Positions 50,431 through 58,015 of a DNA stretch of 58,015 nucleotides are shown here, one piece after another (positions within the stretch are counted from its first letter, which is position 1; every line of letters begins with the position of its first letter). Under the pieces are notes generated by a model. It saw only the letters and a list, made by a program, of their open reading frames with translations. It did not search any database and was not told where the DNA came from. Origin of the DNA: Conexivisphaerales archaeon (lineage in GTDB: Archaea; Thermoproteota; Nitrososphaeria; Conexivisphaerales; DTJL01); contig JAVYTR010000002.1 in NCBI GenBank assembly GCA_038728585.1, forward strand, positions 292,354 through 350,368, read 5' to 3'. A program made the translations under genes and the position numbers.

Positions 50431-51828
50431 ATGGCATCTATACTGCGTAGTATTCTTACTCTACTAGTTGCAGCTGTAATGTTGTTCATGCCCTTCCAGC
50501 TAGCGTTTGCCTCATCCCCTACTGATTTCTACTACCAAGTGAATCCGGTTTACGTTCAGGTCACAAGCAACAGTGTGCTTCCGAACGGCCTACCTTTCTG
50601 TGCTGGTGGTGCTCTCATATGCTACACGCCATCGTTCATAAGAACAGCCTACAACTTCCCCGCTACATCAGTGCTGAACGGGAGCGGACAGACCATTATC
50701 ATAGTCGACGCGTTTGGAAGCCCAACCATAAATCAAGATTTGGAAGTCTTTGACACAGTATTCCACCTTCCTCCTCCACCCTCCTTCAAGGTCATCTGCC
50801 CAGATGGTTGCCCTGCATTCAACCCGAACGATAGAAACCCTCATGACGAAATAGGCTGGGCGTTCGAGACTTCGCTCGATGTCGAATGGGCACATGCAAT
50901 GGCGCCAGAAGCAAATATAGTGCTTGTTGTTGCTTCCAGCAACTCAGGAAATGCAATAAACACTGCTGAAGCCAAGGCAATAGCGCTTTACCCTGGTAGC
51001 ATTATGAGCCAGAGCTTTGGCATACCAGAATACCTAGTAACAGGCAACAATGCTCAGATACTTCAGGCTCACAAGAATTATATGCAGGCCCAGAAGGAGC
51101 AGATAACAGTCTTCGCATCAGCCGGAGATAGCGGTGCCACGAACGGTATAGCTACACCAAACGCAAACTATCCTTCATCAGACCCATTGGTAACTGCTGT
51201 GGGAGGAACGATGGGTCTGCCATATGCACCCAACTTTCTAGCGAGTCCCTGCACTTCATCTACATGCTCTGCAGGACTGGCAACGTTCGACAATTCTTCA
51301 GGCCTTTGTCATGTTTCAAGACCAACTCTGGTCTTTACATGCCCTGTAACTGGTTATGGAGCCGAACAGGTATGGAATGAACCCAAATATGCAGCTGCTG
51401 GAGGAGGAGCACCTAGCCTCCTGTTTCCTGTTCCATCTTTCCAAAGTGGCATGGGCCTTGCCAGTAGGACCACACCTGACGTATCATACAATGCAGCAGT
51501 AAACGGAGGGGTCTTAGTATATGTATCCTTCCCAGGTATACCAACTGGTTTCTACGTTGTAGGTGGGACAAGTGCAGGATCTCCACAGTGGGCTGCTATA
51601 GCTGCATTAGCAAACCAGAAGGCTGGGCACCCGTTAGGCTACCTGAATCCTCTTCTCTACTCAATAGGGAAGGGCTCTGATTATTTGAGCGATTTCCACG
51701 ACATAACAACGGGAAACAATAAACTTGTAGGCACCTCTGTAGGCTTCACCGCTGGAACAGGATGGGATGATGCAACTGGATGGGGCACTCCGAACGTCAG
51801 CAACCTGATCAATGACCTGGCAAAGTAA
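50431..51828 (+). CDS. secreted S53 (sedolisin/kumamolisin-like) peptidase without propeptide
   Basis: A 465-residue exported serine-carboxyl peptidase, active at low pH in known members. A signal peptide (~1-27) is followed by only ~40 residues before the catalytic domain begins (CYTPSFIRTAYN, ~64-75). Catalytic residues are E146 and D150 (FETSLDVEW), the oxyanion D233 (ASAGDSGA) and the nucleophile S381 (GGTSAGSPQWAA). The calcium site is in SDFHDIT near the end. The usual ~170-residue activation propeptide is missing, which is odd. It is divergent from the proteasome gene. Confidence 0.93.
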   Translation: MASILRSILTLLVAAVMLFMPFQLAFASSPTDFYYQVNPVYVQVTSNSVLPNGLPFCAGGALICYTPSFIRTAYNFPATSVLNGSGQTIIIVDAFGSPTINQDLEVFDTVFHLPPPPSFKVICPDGCPAFNPNDRNPHDEIGWAFETSLDVEWAHAMAPEANIVLVVASSNSGNAINTAEAKAIALYPGSIMSQSFGIPEYLVTGNNAQILQAHKNYMQAQKEQITVFASAGDSGATNGIATPNANYPSSDPLVTAVGGTMGLPYAPNFLASPCTSSTCSAGLATFDNSSGLCHVSRPTLVFTCPVTGYGAEQVWNEPKYAAAGGGAPSLLFPVPSFQSGMGLASRTTPDVSYNAAVNGGVLVYVSFPGIPTGFYVVGGTSAGSPQWAAIAALANQKAGHPLGYLNPLLYSIGKGSDYLSDFHDITTGNNKLVGTSVGFTAGTGWDDATGWGTPNVSNLINDLAK

Positions 51829-51834
51829 ATTCAT

Positions 51835-51858
51835 CGGTTTTTCAAGTTCTATTTTTTG
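51835..51858 (+). terminator. possible oligo-T terminator of the S53 gene
   Basis: Within 30 bases of the stop there are two T-runs (TTTTT and TTTTTT), with a weak TTCAA/TTGAA stem between and after. Archaeal termination is often at such T stretches. Confidence 0.35.
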
Positions 51859-51929
51859 AATTCTTCCTTTCTACTATAAAGTCAAGAGGACTTATTAGCA
51901 AGAGAAAGCTGGGGAGGATACGGTCGAGT

Positions 51930-53000
51930 GTGGGAAGGTTAGAGGAGGGCTTTCAGCGGACTGGTCATCTCATGGAGCTGCCTCATGCAGTCTACGTAGG
52001 AGAAGGGGCTTTGGCTGAGCTCGGCGATCTGCTGAGAAATCAGGCTCTTCAGGGACCGCTCTGCATAGCAACTGGCCCTCATGTAAGAAGGCTCCTGGGA
52101 AAACAGCTCTCAAGAGGCCTGAGAGGTTATGAATTGAATTGGGTTGAAGTAAAATACCCGACGGAGGATTCAGCGAGAGAAGTTGGCAGAGAGGCAAAGA
52201 GGAAGGGAGCGAAGACGATAATAGGGTTTGGAGGGGGAAAGACCATAGATGTCAGCAAGGTTGCTGCCCAATTCCTCAAGCTTCCCATGATAAGCGTTCC
52301 GACGAGCGCTTCACACGATGGGATCTCCTCTCCGTTTGCATCGTTGAGAGACTCGAACAAGCCTTATTCAAAGATAACAAAGCCTCCGTATATAATAGCC
52401 GTGGACCTGAACGTCATCTCCTCAGCTCCAAAGAGATTGTTCCGAGGAGGTTTTGGAGACTTGGTTGCGAAGGTTACATCAGTCAGGGACTGGGAATTAG
52501 CAAGGGACGAAGTCAAGGAATACTATGGCGATTATGCAGCAAGCTTGGCAAGAATGAGTGCAAGGCATGTTATGGAGAGGGCTGAGGATATAAGGGATAT
52601 GAGCAAAGAAGGGGTCAGAGCGCTCATAGAAGCACTCATATCTTCAGGAGTCGCTGCAGGGATAGCTGGTAGCAGCAGGCCATGCAGTGGCTCAGAGCAT
52701 CTGATCAGTCATACCCTTGAGCTGATAGCTCCTGGCAAGGGATTGCACGGAGAGAAGACAGGCCTCAGCACAGTGATGATGGCTGAGCTTCACGGTCTCG
52801 ACTGGGAGAGTGTGAGAGGCTCCCTTGAAAGGGCCGGATGTCCGACAAGATTCAGCCAGCTTGGGATTACTGAGGAGCAGCTCGTAGAAGCTATTGTAAA
52901 GGCACCTTCAATCAGGCCTGAGAGGTACACAATACTTCACAAGCTCAAGCTTGACAGGGATAAAGCCAGAAGCCTGGCAAGAAGAACTGGAGTTATTTGA
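51930..53000 (+). CDS. egsA: glycerol-1-phosphate dehydrogenase
   Basis: A 356-residue enzyme that reduces dihydroxyacetone phosphate to sn-glycerol-1-phosphate, which fixes the stereochemistry of archaeal membrane lipids. The NAD(P) motif GFGGGKTIDVSK (~99-110) and PTSASHDGISSP (~124-135) are present. The zinc ligands are an Asp and two His seen in SASHDG, SGSEHLISH and GLHGEKTG. The start is a GTG at 51930. This gene is diagnostic of archaea. It is monocistronic by spacing. Confidence 0.96.
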   Translation: MGRLEEGFQRTGHLMELPHAVYVGEGALAELGDLLRNQALQGPLCIATGPHVRRLLGKQLSRGLRGYELNWVEVKYPTEDSAREVGREAKRKGAKTIIGFGGGKTIDVSKVAAQFLKLPMISVPTSASHDGISSPFASLRDSNKPYSKITKPPYIIAVDLNVISSAPKRLFRGGFGDLVAKVTSVRDWELARDEVKEYYGDYAASLARMSARHVMERAEDIRDMSKEGVRALIEALISSGVAAGIAGSSRPCSGSEHLISHTLELIAPGKGLHGEKTGLSTVMMAELHGLDWESVRGSLERAGCPTRFSQLGITEEQLVEAIVKAPSIRPERYTILHKLKLDRDKARSLARRTGVI

Positions 53001-53106
53001 AAGATGCTTATTCTGTCCTGTCTTATCCTATCCTGTTATCATAATCATAAATAGCATCAGCTTTCAGCGCATATGATCTTGAAAAAATAAAAGCTTAGAG
53101 TTTACT

Positions 53107-54204
53107 TTAGACTTTGACTGTTGTGCTTGCCACTGCGCCAGTTCCTATGACTGTGATTATGTATTCCCCGTTAGCAGACGGTATGAGTGGCAGAGTTCCG
53201 CTCTGGGCGATGTAGGTTAGAGTCACACTCTGGCCAGGAGGAAGAAGGTAGCCTGACGAATTGTATTCAGTCATGCAGCCAGTCAAGCATGCTTCAACAG
53301 CAGGAAACGCAACAAGAGTTGCATTGGGAAGTATGTTGAAGACTTCGACAGTGACAAAAGCAGGTATTACCATAGGCATCATCCTGGGTGGATTGCCCGT
53401 TGAAACTATGCTAGATGGGTTGACAACTACGAAGTGAAGCCTTGTACTCGCATTACCCACATTCTTAACAGTAATGGACAGTGAGTTCGAGGTTATTGAT
53501 GCTGAAGTTATTGTCAGGTTTGCAGAGTAGAACTCCTTGAACGTATTGAACCATTTAGCATTGCTCAGGTTTGTACTCTCGCCTACTTTACCAGCTATGC
53601 TGCTCTGAACGTTAACGGGCACAGGAGCGCTCCAGGCAGTTGCACTGAAGACGAAATTGGGAGAAGTGTCTGAATTCACGTTAAGAAGTGTTGTCTGAAC
53701 ATCTATCAGTATGCTGACGTTGGTGGATGAATAGACATTTATGTTCTGAGATAGGGTGGTCGTTATTTCTCTGCTAGGCAATGAAACCGATATGTTTCTG
53801 CTGTTGTAGATAGCATGTATGTCTGTAATTTCTAGCTTGACCTGGTCATATGTATTTGTCGGTACCTCGGCAACAGCTATAGTCTTGCTGACGTTTATCA
53901 GTTTCATGATATCCACTGTGCCCGAGACGTTCACGTTAACCCAGTCGGTTGAAGAGCCTCCGAACACGTGCAGCGAGATGCTATTGTAAGTCATAAGGAC
54001 AGAGGTCACTCCGGCAGGTATCACCGGCGGGTCTGTCAGAAGAACTGAGAGAGTTCCTGTTTGGCTCTGTTGCTGAGAAGTCTTCGGCGGGCTTGTCTGA
54101 GGAGAGACTGGCAGTAGTCCTCCAGCCAGAAACGCCCCAAGTATGGCTAGGGCCAGTACAACCGCTACCATCCCTGTCAGGAAGAGGTTCTTTCTTGAGC
54201 TCAT
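53107..54204 (-). CDS. secreted DUF4382-type protein
   Basis: A 365-residue exported protein with an N-terminal membrane anchor/signal (~8-30), a Ser/Gln/Pro-rich linker, then a DUF4382-type domain (~50-190: SVLLTDPPVIPAGVTSVLMT, then VNVSGTVDIMKLINV) and a C-terminal CARDB/Ig-like domain ending ITVIGTGAVASTTVKV. Many N-x-S/T sequons. The DUF4382 domain is common in archaeal and bacterial surface proteins of unknown role. It is divergent from a membrane-tethered winged-helix gene across a 118-base spacer. Confidence 0.85.
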   Translation of the reverse strand: MSSRKNLFLTGMVAVVLALAILGAFLAGGLLPVSPQTSPPKTSQQQSQTGTLSVLLTDPPVIPAGVTSVLMTYNSISLHVFGGSSTDWVNVNVSGTVDIMKLINVSKTIAVAEVPTNTYDQVKLEITDIHAIYNSRNISVSLPSREITTTLSQNINVYSSTNVSILIDVQTTLLNVNSDTSPNFVFSATAWSAPVPVNVQSSIAGKVGESTNLSNAKWFNTFKEFYSANLTITSASITSNSLSITVKNVGNASTRLHFVVVNPSSIVSTGNPPRMMPMVIPAFVTVEVFNILPNATLVAFPAVEACLTGCMTEYNSSGYLLPPGQSVTLTYIAQSGTLPLIPSANGEYIITVIGTGAVASTTVKV

Positions 54205-54322
54205 GGAGTTAGTATGGAGATGCTGATGATATTAACCGATGTTTTTGAACAACTGATAGAATAGAACAAATACACTGTTCAAAAAGTAGAACGGCGATAC
54301 TGTTTTAGAGCTGGGCAGGTTC

Positions 54323-54772
54323 ATGATGGCGGGCTTGGACAAAGGCATCATCGAATCAAAACTCAAAGGCAATACTCTAAGGGTCTACATGTTCGCACTC
54401 AGGAGAAGAAAGGTGGGTGTGAGAGAAGTACAGAGGGGGCTGAACATGTCCAATCCGTCTTTAGCCCAGTACCATCTGAACAAGCTTGTAGAGCTTGGAC
54501 TTCTTAAGGAGAACAATGGGGAATATGAGATTTCGAGCGAAGTGAAGGTCGATGTCATGAGAGATTTTCTTCTCCTAGGAAGCTTGCTCGTACCAAGGTT
54601 TGTGTTCTATGCTGGCTTCTTCAGCGTCTTTTCAGCCTATTTTCTTTACCTCTCGTCAGAACTTGCTAGAACTCAGCCTCTCTTCTTTGCTCCTACAACA
54701 CTTCTTGTAATAGCAACTGCAATCTTCTGGTATGAAGCTGTACATGCATGGAGGAACGCACCAGTAACCTAG
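54323..54772 (+). CDS. winged-helix protein with two membrane helices
   Basis: A 149-residue protein with an N-terminal winged helix (LRVYMFALRRRKVGVREVQR, then SNPSLAQYHLNKLVELGLLK; residues ~20-66) and two membrane segments (~85-108 and ~115-133). The architecture is that of ArsR-like DNA-binding domains tethered to the membrane, which act as one-component sensors. It is divergent from the DUF4382 surface-protein gene and may control it in response to a membrane or envelope signal. Confidence 0.82.
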   Translation: MMAGLDKGIIESKLKGNTLRVYMFALRRRKVGVREVQRGLNMSNPSLAQYHLNKLVELGLLKENNGEYEISSEVKVDVMRDFLLLGSLLVPRFVFYAGFFSVFSAYFLYLSSELARTQPLFFAPTTLLVIATAIFWYEAVHAWRNAPVT

Positions 54773-54812
54773 GCCCGTCTATTAATGAAGAAATTGCTTT
54801 AGGGTTTGTATT

Positions 54813-55634
54813 TTACTTGCTTTTTTCTTCCTGTGCAGCCTTTTTACTTGTTCTCTTTACAGTCTTCTTGGACTTGGGTGCTTCTTTCGCTTCAACCTTT
54901 ACTTCTTCCCTGACTTCTTCAGCTTCTTTCTTCTCAGCTTCTTTCTGCTTTGGAGCCTCAGGCGATTCGAAGATTTCTGTGAATGTTACTCTGCTTATTC
55001 CCTTCACAAACTTGAATATTTCATCCGACACAGCCTTCTTGGCGTACTGAATACCATCCATGAAGAGGACGTCCTGAGGAAGCTGTATCGTTGCTGAATC
55101 CTCCTTCAGCTCCAGCTGAACCTTAGATTCATCAACCGGTATTCTTCTCTTTATCAGTGCAAGTGCTATCTCTTTCGGGTCAGAAAGGGTCTTTACAACC
55201 TCGACATCATATATTATGTTCTTCCCTGCTAGTCTGTGGTTAAAATCGACCTGAACCCTTCCAGACCCTATGAACCTCACCGTGCCTATCCTGTTATCAA
55301 CCTGAACCTGTTCGCCAACCTTGAGCCTTGAAGCGTCATCACCAAACCTTCTGATCGGTATCAGCCTTATCTTGCTCGGGTCTCTATGCCCGAATCCCTT
55401 TTCTGGAGGGATTTCTACGGTTAGCTTTTCTCCAGGCTTGGCCTTGAGCAGGGCTTCGTCAAGCCCCTTGAGCACCCACTGCTCACCCACAGCCACAAGC
55501 TTCGGCTCATACTTGCTGCTTGCATCGTATACTGCAAGTGCCTTTGCATCCTCTTCCTTGGTAACTTCGAGCACCTCGCCCGTCTCCTTTACCTTTGCAA
55601 CGTAATTGATAAGTGCTAGAGTACCCTGCTCCAT
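54813..55634 (-). CDS. FKBP-type peptidyl-prolyl isomerase with C-terminal extension
   Basis: A protein-folding factor of about 273 residues: FKBP domain with inserted-flap (IF) region (ALINYVAKVKETGEVLEVT, EKGFGHRDPSKIRLIP, FNHRLAGKNIIYDVEVV; ~5-150), a ~60-residue trigger-factor-like C-terminal part (VTFTEIFESPEAP) and a Lys/Glu/Ala-rich tail. Two starts are possible: a GTG at 55646 and the ATG at 55634, which has AGGTG nine bases upstream; I choose the ATG. A TATA-like TTTATATC is at 55672-55679. Probably a cytosolic chaperone-isomerase near the ribosome. Confidence 0.92.
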   Translation of the reverse strand: MEQGTLALINYVAKVKETGEVLEVTKEEDAKALAVYDASSKYEPKLVAVGEQWVLKGLDEALLKAKPGEKLTVEIPPEKGFGHRDPSKIRLIPIRRFGDDASRLKVGEQVQVDNRIGTVRFIGSGRVQVDFNHRLAGKNIIYDVEVVKTLSDPKEIALALIKRRIPVDESKVQLELKEDSATIQLPQDVLFMDGIQYAKKAVSDEIFKFVKGISRVTFTEIFESPEAPKQKEAEKKEAEEVREEVKVEAKEAPKSKKTVKRTSKKAAQEEKSK

Positions 55635-55741
55635 GAAATTCTGCACCTGGTGTTTTAGCCCCTGAAGTCTGGATATAAAAGCTGTTCTGAATCCTCTCTT
55701 GCATGAATTGCTTGGGTAAGTTGTATAGATGACTATGCTTT

Positions 55742-56899
55742 TTATCCCTGAACCTTCAGCTGTGGCTGGACCTTCAGCTCCTTCATCCTGTCCTCTGCAA
55801 GCTTGAGAATTGCGGAAGTATCTACCTGATGGCCCAGCAGGTTCAGAGATGAGGCTATTGCGTTCAGTGTAGTCAGAACATGGCTCTTTGATACCTCTCC
55901 CATGTTGCCTATTCTGAAGATCTTTCCCTTCAGAGGTCCGAAGCCCCCAGCTAGGATCACGTTAAACTTGTCTTCAACAATCCCCCTGAACTCCAGGTCA
56001 TCAACCCCGCTCGGGTAGGCTATCGTCACAACTACGTTAGACCTTACACTCTCTTCAACAAACGGATTCAATCCCGCGAAGCCGAGCGCATCGTAAAAAG
56101 CTCTGGCAGTGATTCTATGCCTGTTTATCCTTGCTGGCATCCCCTCTTCCAGCACCATGGAAAGCGCTTCATCAAAAGCGTAGAATAGAGGCAGTGCTGG
56201 GGTGAACGGTGTTTCACCCTTTTCCCCGAACTCCATGTACTTGTTCAAATCAAAGTAAGTCGTTGTGGGTCTGTTGGTTGCAAGGTATTTCTTCAGCCTT
56301 TCACTGACCGAGACAAAGGCAACTCCAGGAGGCGCTGCAAGACACTTCTGCGCAGCCCCGACAACCATATCTATACCCCATTTGTCCTGGGGCAGTTCAT
56401 CTCCACCAACTATCGATATAGAATCAGCCACAAGAAAGGCATCGAACGATGAAGCTACTGATGAGAGCCTCTCAAGCCAGCGATAGGTTGTGCCTGGAGA
56501 TGTATCGTTGTAAACTACGAATATTGCTTTCACCTTACCTGCTTTCTTCGCTGCATCCTCTATAGCCTGAACGCTCGGGGCTGAGCCAGGATTCGAATTC
56601 ACTGTTATGACGTTTGCATTCTCCTCTGCAGCCTGCTCAGCCAGCCTCTGACTGAATTCACCGAATACAGGAACTATAACATTGTCATGAGGCTTGACTA
56701 TATTCTTGACTGCAGCCTCCACAGCTCCTGTCCCTGAAGAGGACAGAACCACTATATCTGCGTTCGTTTCGAGAACCTTTTGAAGCTTACCCTTTATCGA
56801 CTTCAGAAGGGGTCTGAAATCAGAACCTCTGTGGTTTATTATTGCCTTAAGCATAGCAAGCTGGACTCTATCAGGTACGTTTGTTGGGCCTGGTAACAT
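55742..56899 (-). CDS. class V aminotransferase (alanine-glyoxylate/serine-pyruvate type)
   Basis: A PLP enzyme of about 385 residues transferring amino groups between small amino acids and keto acids. Family hallmarks: the opening LPGPTNVPDRVQLAML, the PLP Lys in VGAAQKCLAAPPG, the phosphate-binding SSSGTGAVEAAV, and the C-terminal GPLKGKIFRIGNMGE. I start it at the ATG at 56899. A TTG at 56929 is in frame but sits ~15 bases after the TATA-like TATATAAC, before the expected transcript start. Substrate (alanine, serine or glyoxylate pair) not decidable. Confidence 0.93.
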   Translation of the reverse strand: MLPGPTNVPDRVQLAMLKAIINHRGSDFRPLLKSIKGKLQKVLETNADIVVLSSSGTGAVEAAVKNIVKPHDNVIVPVFGEFSQRLAEQAAEENANVITVNSNPGSAPSVQAIEDAAKKAGKVKAIFVVYNDTSPGTTYRWLERLSSVASSFDAFLVADSISIVGGDELPQDKWGIDMVVGAAQKCLAAPPGVAFVSVSERLKKYLATNRPTTTYFDLNKYMEFGEKGETPFTPALPLFYAFDEALSMVLEEGMPARINRHRITARAFYDALGFAGLNPFVEESVRSNVVVTIAYPSGVDDLEFRGIVEDKFNVILAGGFGPLKGKIFRIGNMGEVSKSHVLTTLNAIASSLNLLGHQVDTSAILKLAEDRMKELKVQPQLKVQG

Positions 56900-56963
56900 C
56901 ACAAGTTTACGTCTTGGATAAAAACTCAATTTCTCTCGTTATATACCACAGCAAAACAGTATG

Positions 56964-57542
56964 TTAAGTTTTTGTCAGATTATTATTTTTATCATTGCTG
57001 TTACTACTGCCTGCATTGGATGAATTTAATTTGGACTGTTCGAAGAGGATTCTGACTCTCTCTTCACCTCTTATCTTCCTGACGAAGTCGTACACCTCCT
57101 TTGGAACCAGCCTTGACCAGTTGACCCCCTCCGCCATCCTTCTCCTAACTTCAGTAGCCATCAGCTCTTCCCTTCTGTAAAGCGGCACCTCTTCTACCGC
57201 ATATCCTTCATTTCTGAATAGAAGAATTGTGAGAGGGTCGTTCGAAAACACCCTGCTGAACGATGGGGCGAGCGACCTTACAAGAGGAACCCAGAGGAGA
57301 TGGTTATCTACATCGGGCACCGTTATGGTTACGACCCTCTCCAGAAGCTTCTTTGAAGCCAGTACAGAATAGAGCATCTCTATCCTTTCCCCCGCTGTGA
57401 AAGGGTTGCGAAGCTCGTAGCTCTTTTCCGCGCTCCCGACAGCTATCACAAGCCTGTCACTCTTGCTGAGTGCATATTCTATAGCAGCAACATGGCCCAG
57501 GTGAAGAGGCTGGAACCTGCCTACGAACAGAGAAGTCTCCAA
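56964..57542 (-). CDS. nadM: archaeal nicotinamide-nucleotide adenylyltransferase
   Basis: A 192-residue NMN adenylyltransferase making NAD from NMN and ATP. The nucleotidyltransferase signature GRFQPLHLGH is at residues 8-17, followed by SAEKSYELRNPFTAGERIEM and ATEVRRRM (in place of the usual ISSTxxR end motif). The last ~25 residues are an Asn/Ser/Lys-rich extension not normally present. The start is a TTG at 57542. It is divergent from the RtcA gene. Confidence 0.94.
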   Translation of the reverse strand: METSLFVGRFQPLHLGHVAAIEYALSKSDRLVIAVGSAEKSYELRNPFTAGERIEMLYSVLASKKLLERVVTITVPDVDNHLLWVPLVRSLAPSFSRVFSNDPLTILLFRNEGYAVEEVPLYRREELMATEVRRRMAEGVNWSRLVPKEVYDFVRKIRGEERVRILFEQSKLNSSNAGSSNSNDKNNNLTKT

Positions 57543-57615
57543 CTGTAATCAGCCGCGGACAGAGATACTTGAAAAGGCATATTAAAGAAATTTTTCACAA
57601 GTTAGCGACAGCTAG

Positions 57616-58015
57616 ATGCAGAAGCAGAAGGACAAAGACCTCATAGTGATAGATGGGTCTTTTGGAGAAGGAGGGGGCCAGATACTCAGGACAGCACTCC
57701 TTCTTTCTATCGCAATGGGAAAGGGGTTTGAGATATCGAACATAAGGGCGAAGAGGCCCAAGCCTGGGCTTCTGCACCAGCATCTAGCTGCAGTAAATGC
57801 CTTCACCAAGGTAACTTCGTCAACAGTTCTTGGAGGCGAGCTGGGAAGCACAAACCTCAGGTTCATCCCTGGAAAAGTTGTTGCTGATAAGGTCAGAATT
57901 GATGTTGGTACAGCGGGAAGCATAACTCTGATACTTGCCACTCTTCTGCCTGCACTGAGTATATCCGGGGCTGAAGTCAGCATTCAGATAACGGGAGGTA
58001 CAGATACCAAATGGA
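57616..58015 (+). CDS. rtcA: RNA 3'-terminal phosphate cyclase (5' part)
   Basis: The frame opens at ATG 57616 and runs off the right edge after 133 codons. RtcA converts RNA 3'-phosphates to 2',3'-cyclic phosphates using ATP. The visible start carries the family signature IDGSFGEGGGQILRTALLLS (~12-31), the RPKPGLLHQH segment (~46-55) and GTAGSITLILATLLPAL (~98-114), so it is confidently RtcA. The rest lies outside the window. It is divergent from nadM by 73 bases. Confidence 0.93.
   Translation, partial: MQKQKDKDLIVIDGSFGEGGGQILRTALLLSIAMGKGFEISNIRAKRPKPGLLHQHLAAVNAFTKVTSSTVLGGELGSTNLRFIPGKVVADKVRIDVGTAGSITLILATLLPALSISGAEVSIQITGGTDTKW

Noticed and set aside
1-58015. CRISPR arrays, insertion sequences, integrases or other mobile elements
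   Set aside because: No regularly spaced repeats, transposase or recombinase motifs, target duplications or att-like repeats beside the tRNA were found in reading the window.

Overview
The window is chromosomal DNA from an archaeon. It carries archaeal core genes: a glycerol-1-phosphate dehydrogenase for archaeal lipid stereochemistry, an aCPSF1-type KH/beta-CASP ribonuclease, a proteasome beta subunit, an LSm protein overlapping ribosomal protein L37e, an archaeal-type NMN adenylyltransferase, RtcA and a SepF-like protein. TATA-like boxes lie 22-35 bases before many starts, which implies mostly leaderless transcripts. TTG start codons are frequent. The gene style (PUA protein beside LSm/L37e, SepF, stomatin/NfeD operon, APS kinase with an NPP-type phosphatase) fits a member of the Thaumarchaeota/Nitrososphaeria or a close relative. 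No ammonia-oxidation genes are present. A secreted sedolisin (S53) peptidase and several secreted, sequon-rich proteins suggest an acidic habitat. The taxonomy is inference only.

Layout. (1) Positions 1-9631, minus strand: one compact, probably single operon reading polysaccharide deacetylase, two GT4 glycosyltransferases, NDP-sugar epimerase, two unfamiliar membrane proteins, and a very large DUF2341-type surface protein that runs off the left edge. (2) 9650-9800: a short region with a TATA box and a sequence folding into a complete three-way junction (ncRNA candidate or terminator). (3) 9809-13796, minus: a second glycan operon (small conserved-looking protein, winged-helix regulator, sugar nucleotidyltransferase, small membrane protein, AglH/MraY-type phosphoglycosyltransferase, DUF354 glycosyltransferase fused to a winged helix). 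(4) 14050-16302, plus: RHH protein, NPP-type phosphodiesterase, APS kinase. (5) 16383-18445: a PEF-CTERM-like secreted protein, a Tat-exported GH5-like glycosidase with a broken or non-canonical start, and tRNA-Gly(CCC). (6) 18472-23223: PadR regulator, COG1361-like secreted protein and MFS exporter operon, divergent from a flavin reductase. (7) 23360-25742: probable C/D box sRNA, flippase, GT2. (8) 25991-31531: small enzymes and membrane proteins, including a divergent SDR/M24 pair sharing one TATA element. (9) 31550-34767: zinc-ribbon protein and the stomatin/NfeD operon. (10) 34822-42992: coiled-coil and surface proteins, YgjP-like metallopeptidase, MbfA-like ferritin/VIT protein, PAP2 enzyme, nucleotidyltransferase-cupin fusion. 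(11) 43082-58015: housekeeping genes with an S53 peptidase, a DUF4382 protein and a membrane winged-helix protein.

How the genes work together. The left third looks like a cell-surface glycan factory: sugar activation, lipid-carrier loading, chain extension, trimming, a flippase further on, and the surface proteins that probably receive the glycans. The most unusual items are the glycan/surface-protein operon with two orphan membrane proteins, the three-way-junction RNA candidate, the C/D-type sRNA candidate, and the GH5 gene whose leaderless ATG is one frame away from its Tat signal. There is no CRISPR array, insertion sequence, integrase or rRNA. No stretch above 300 bases lacks a proposed gene.
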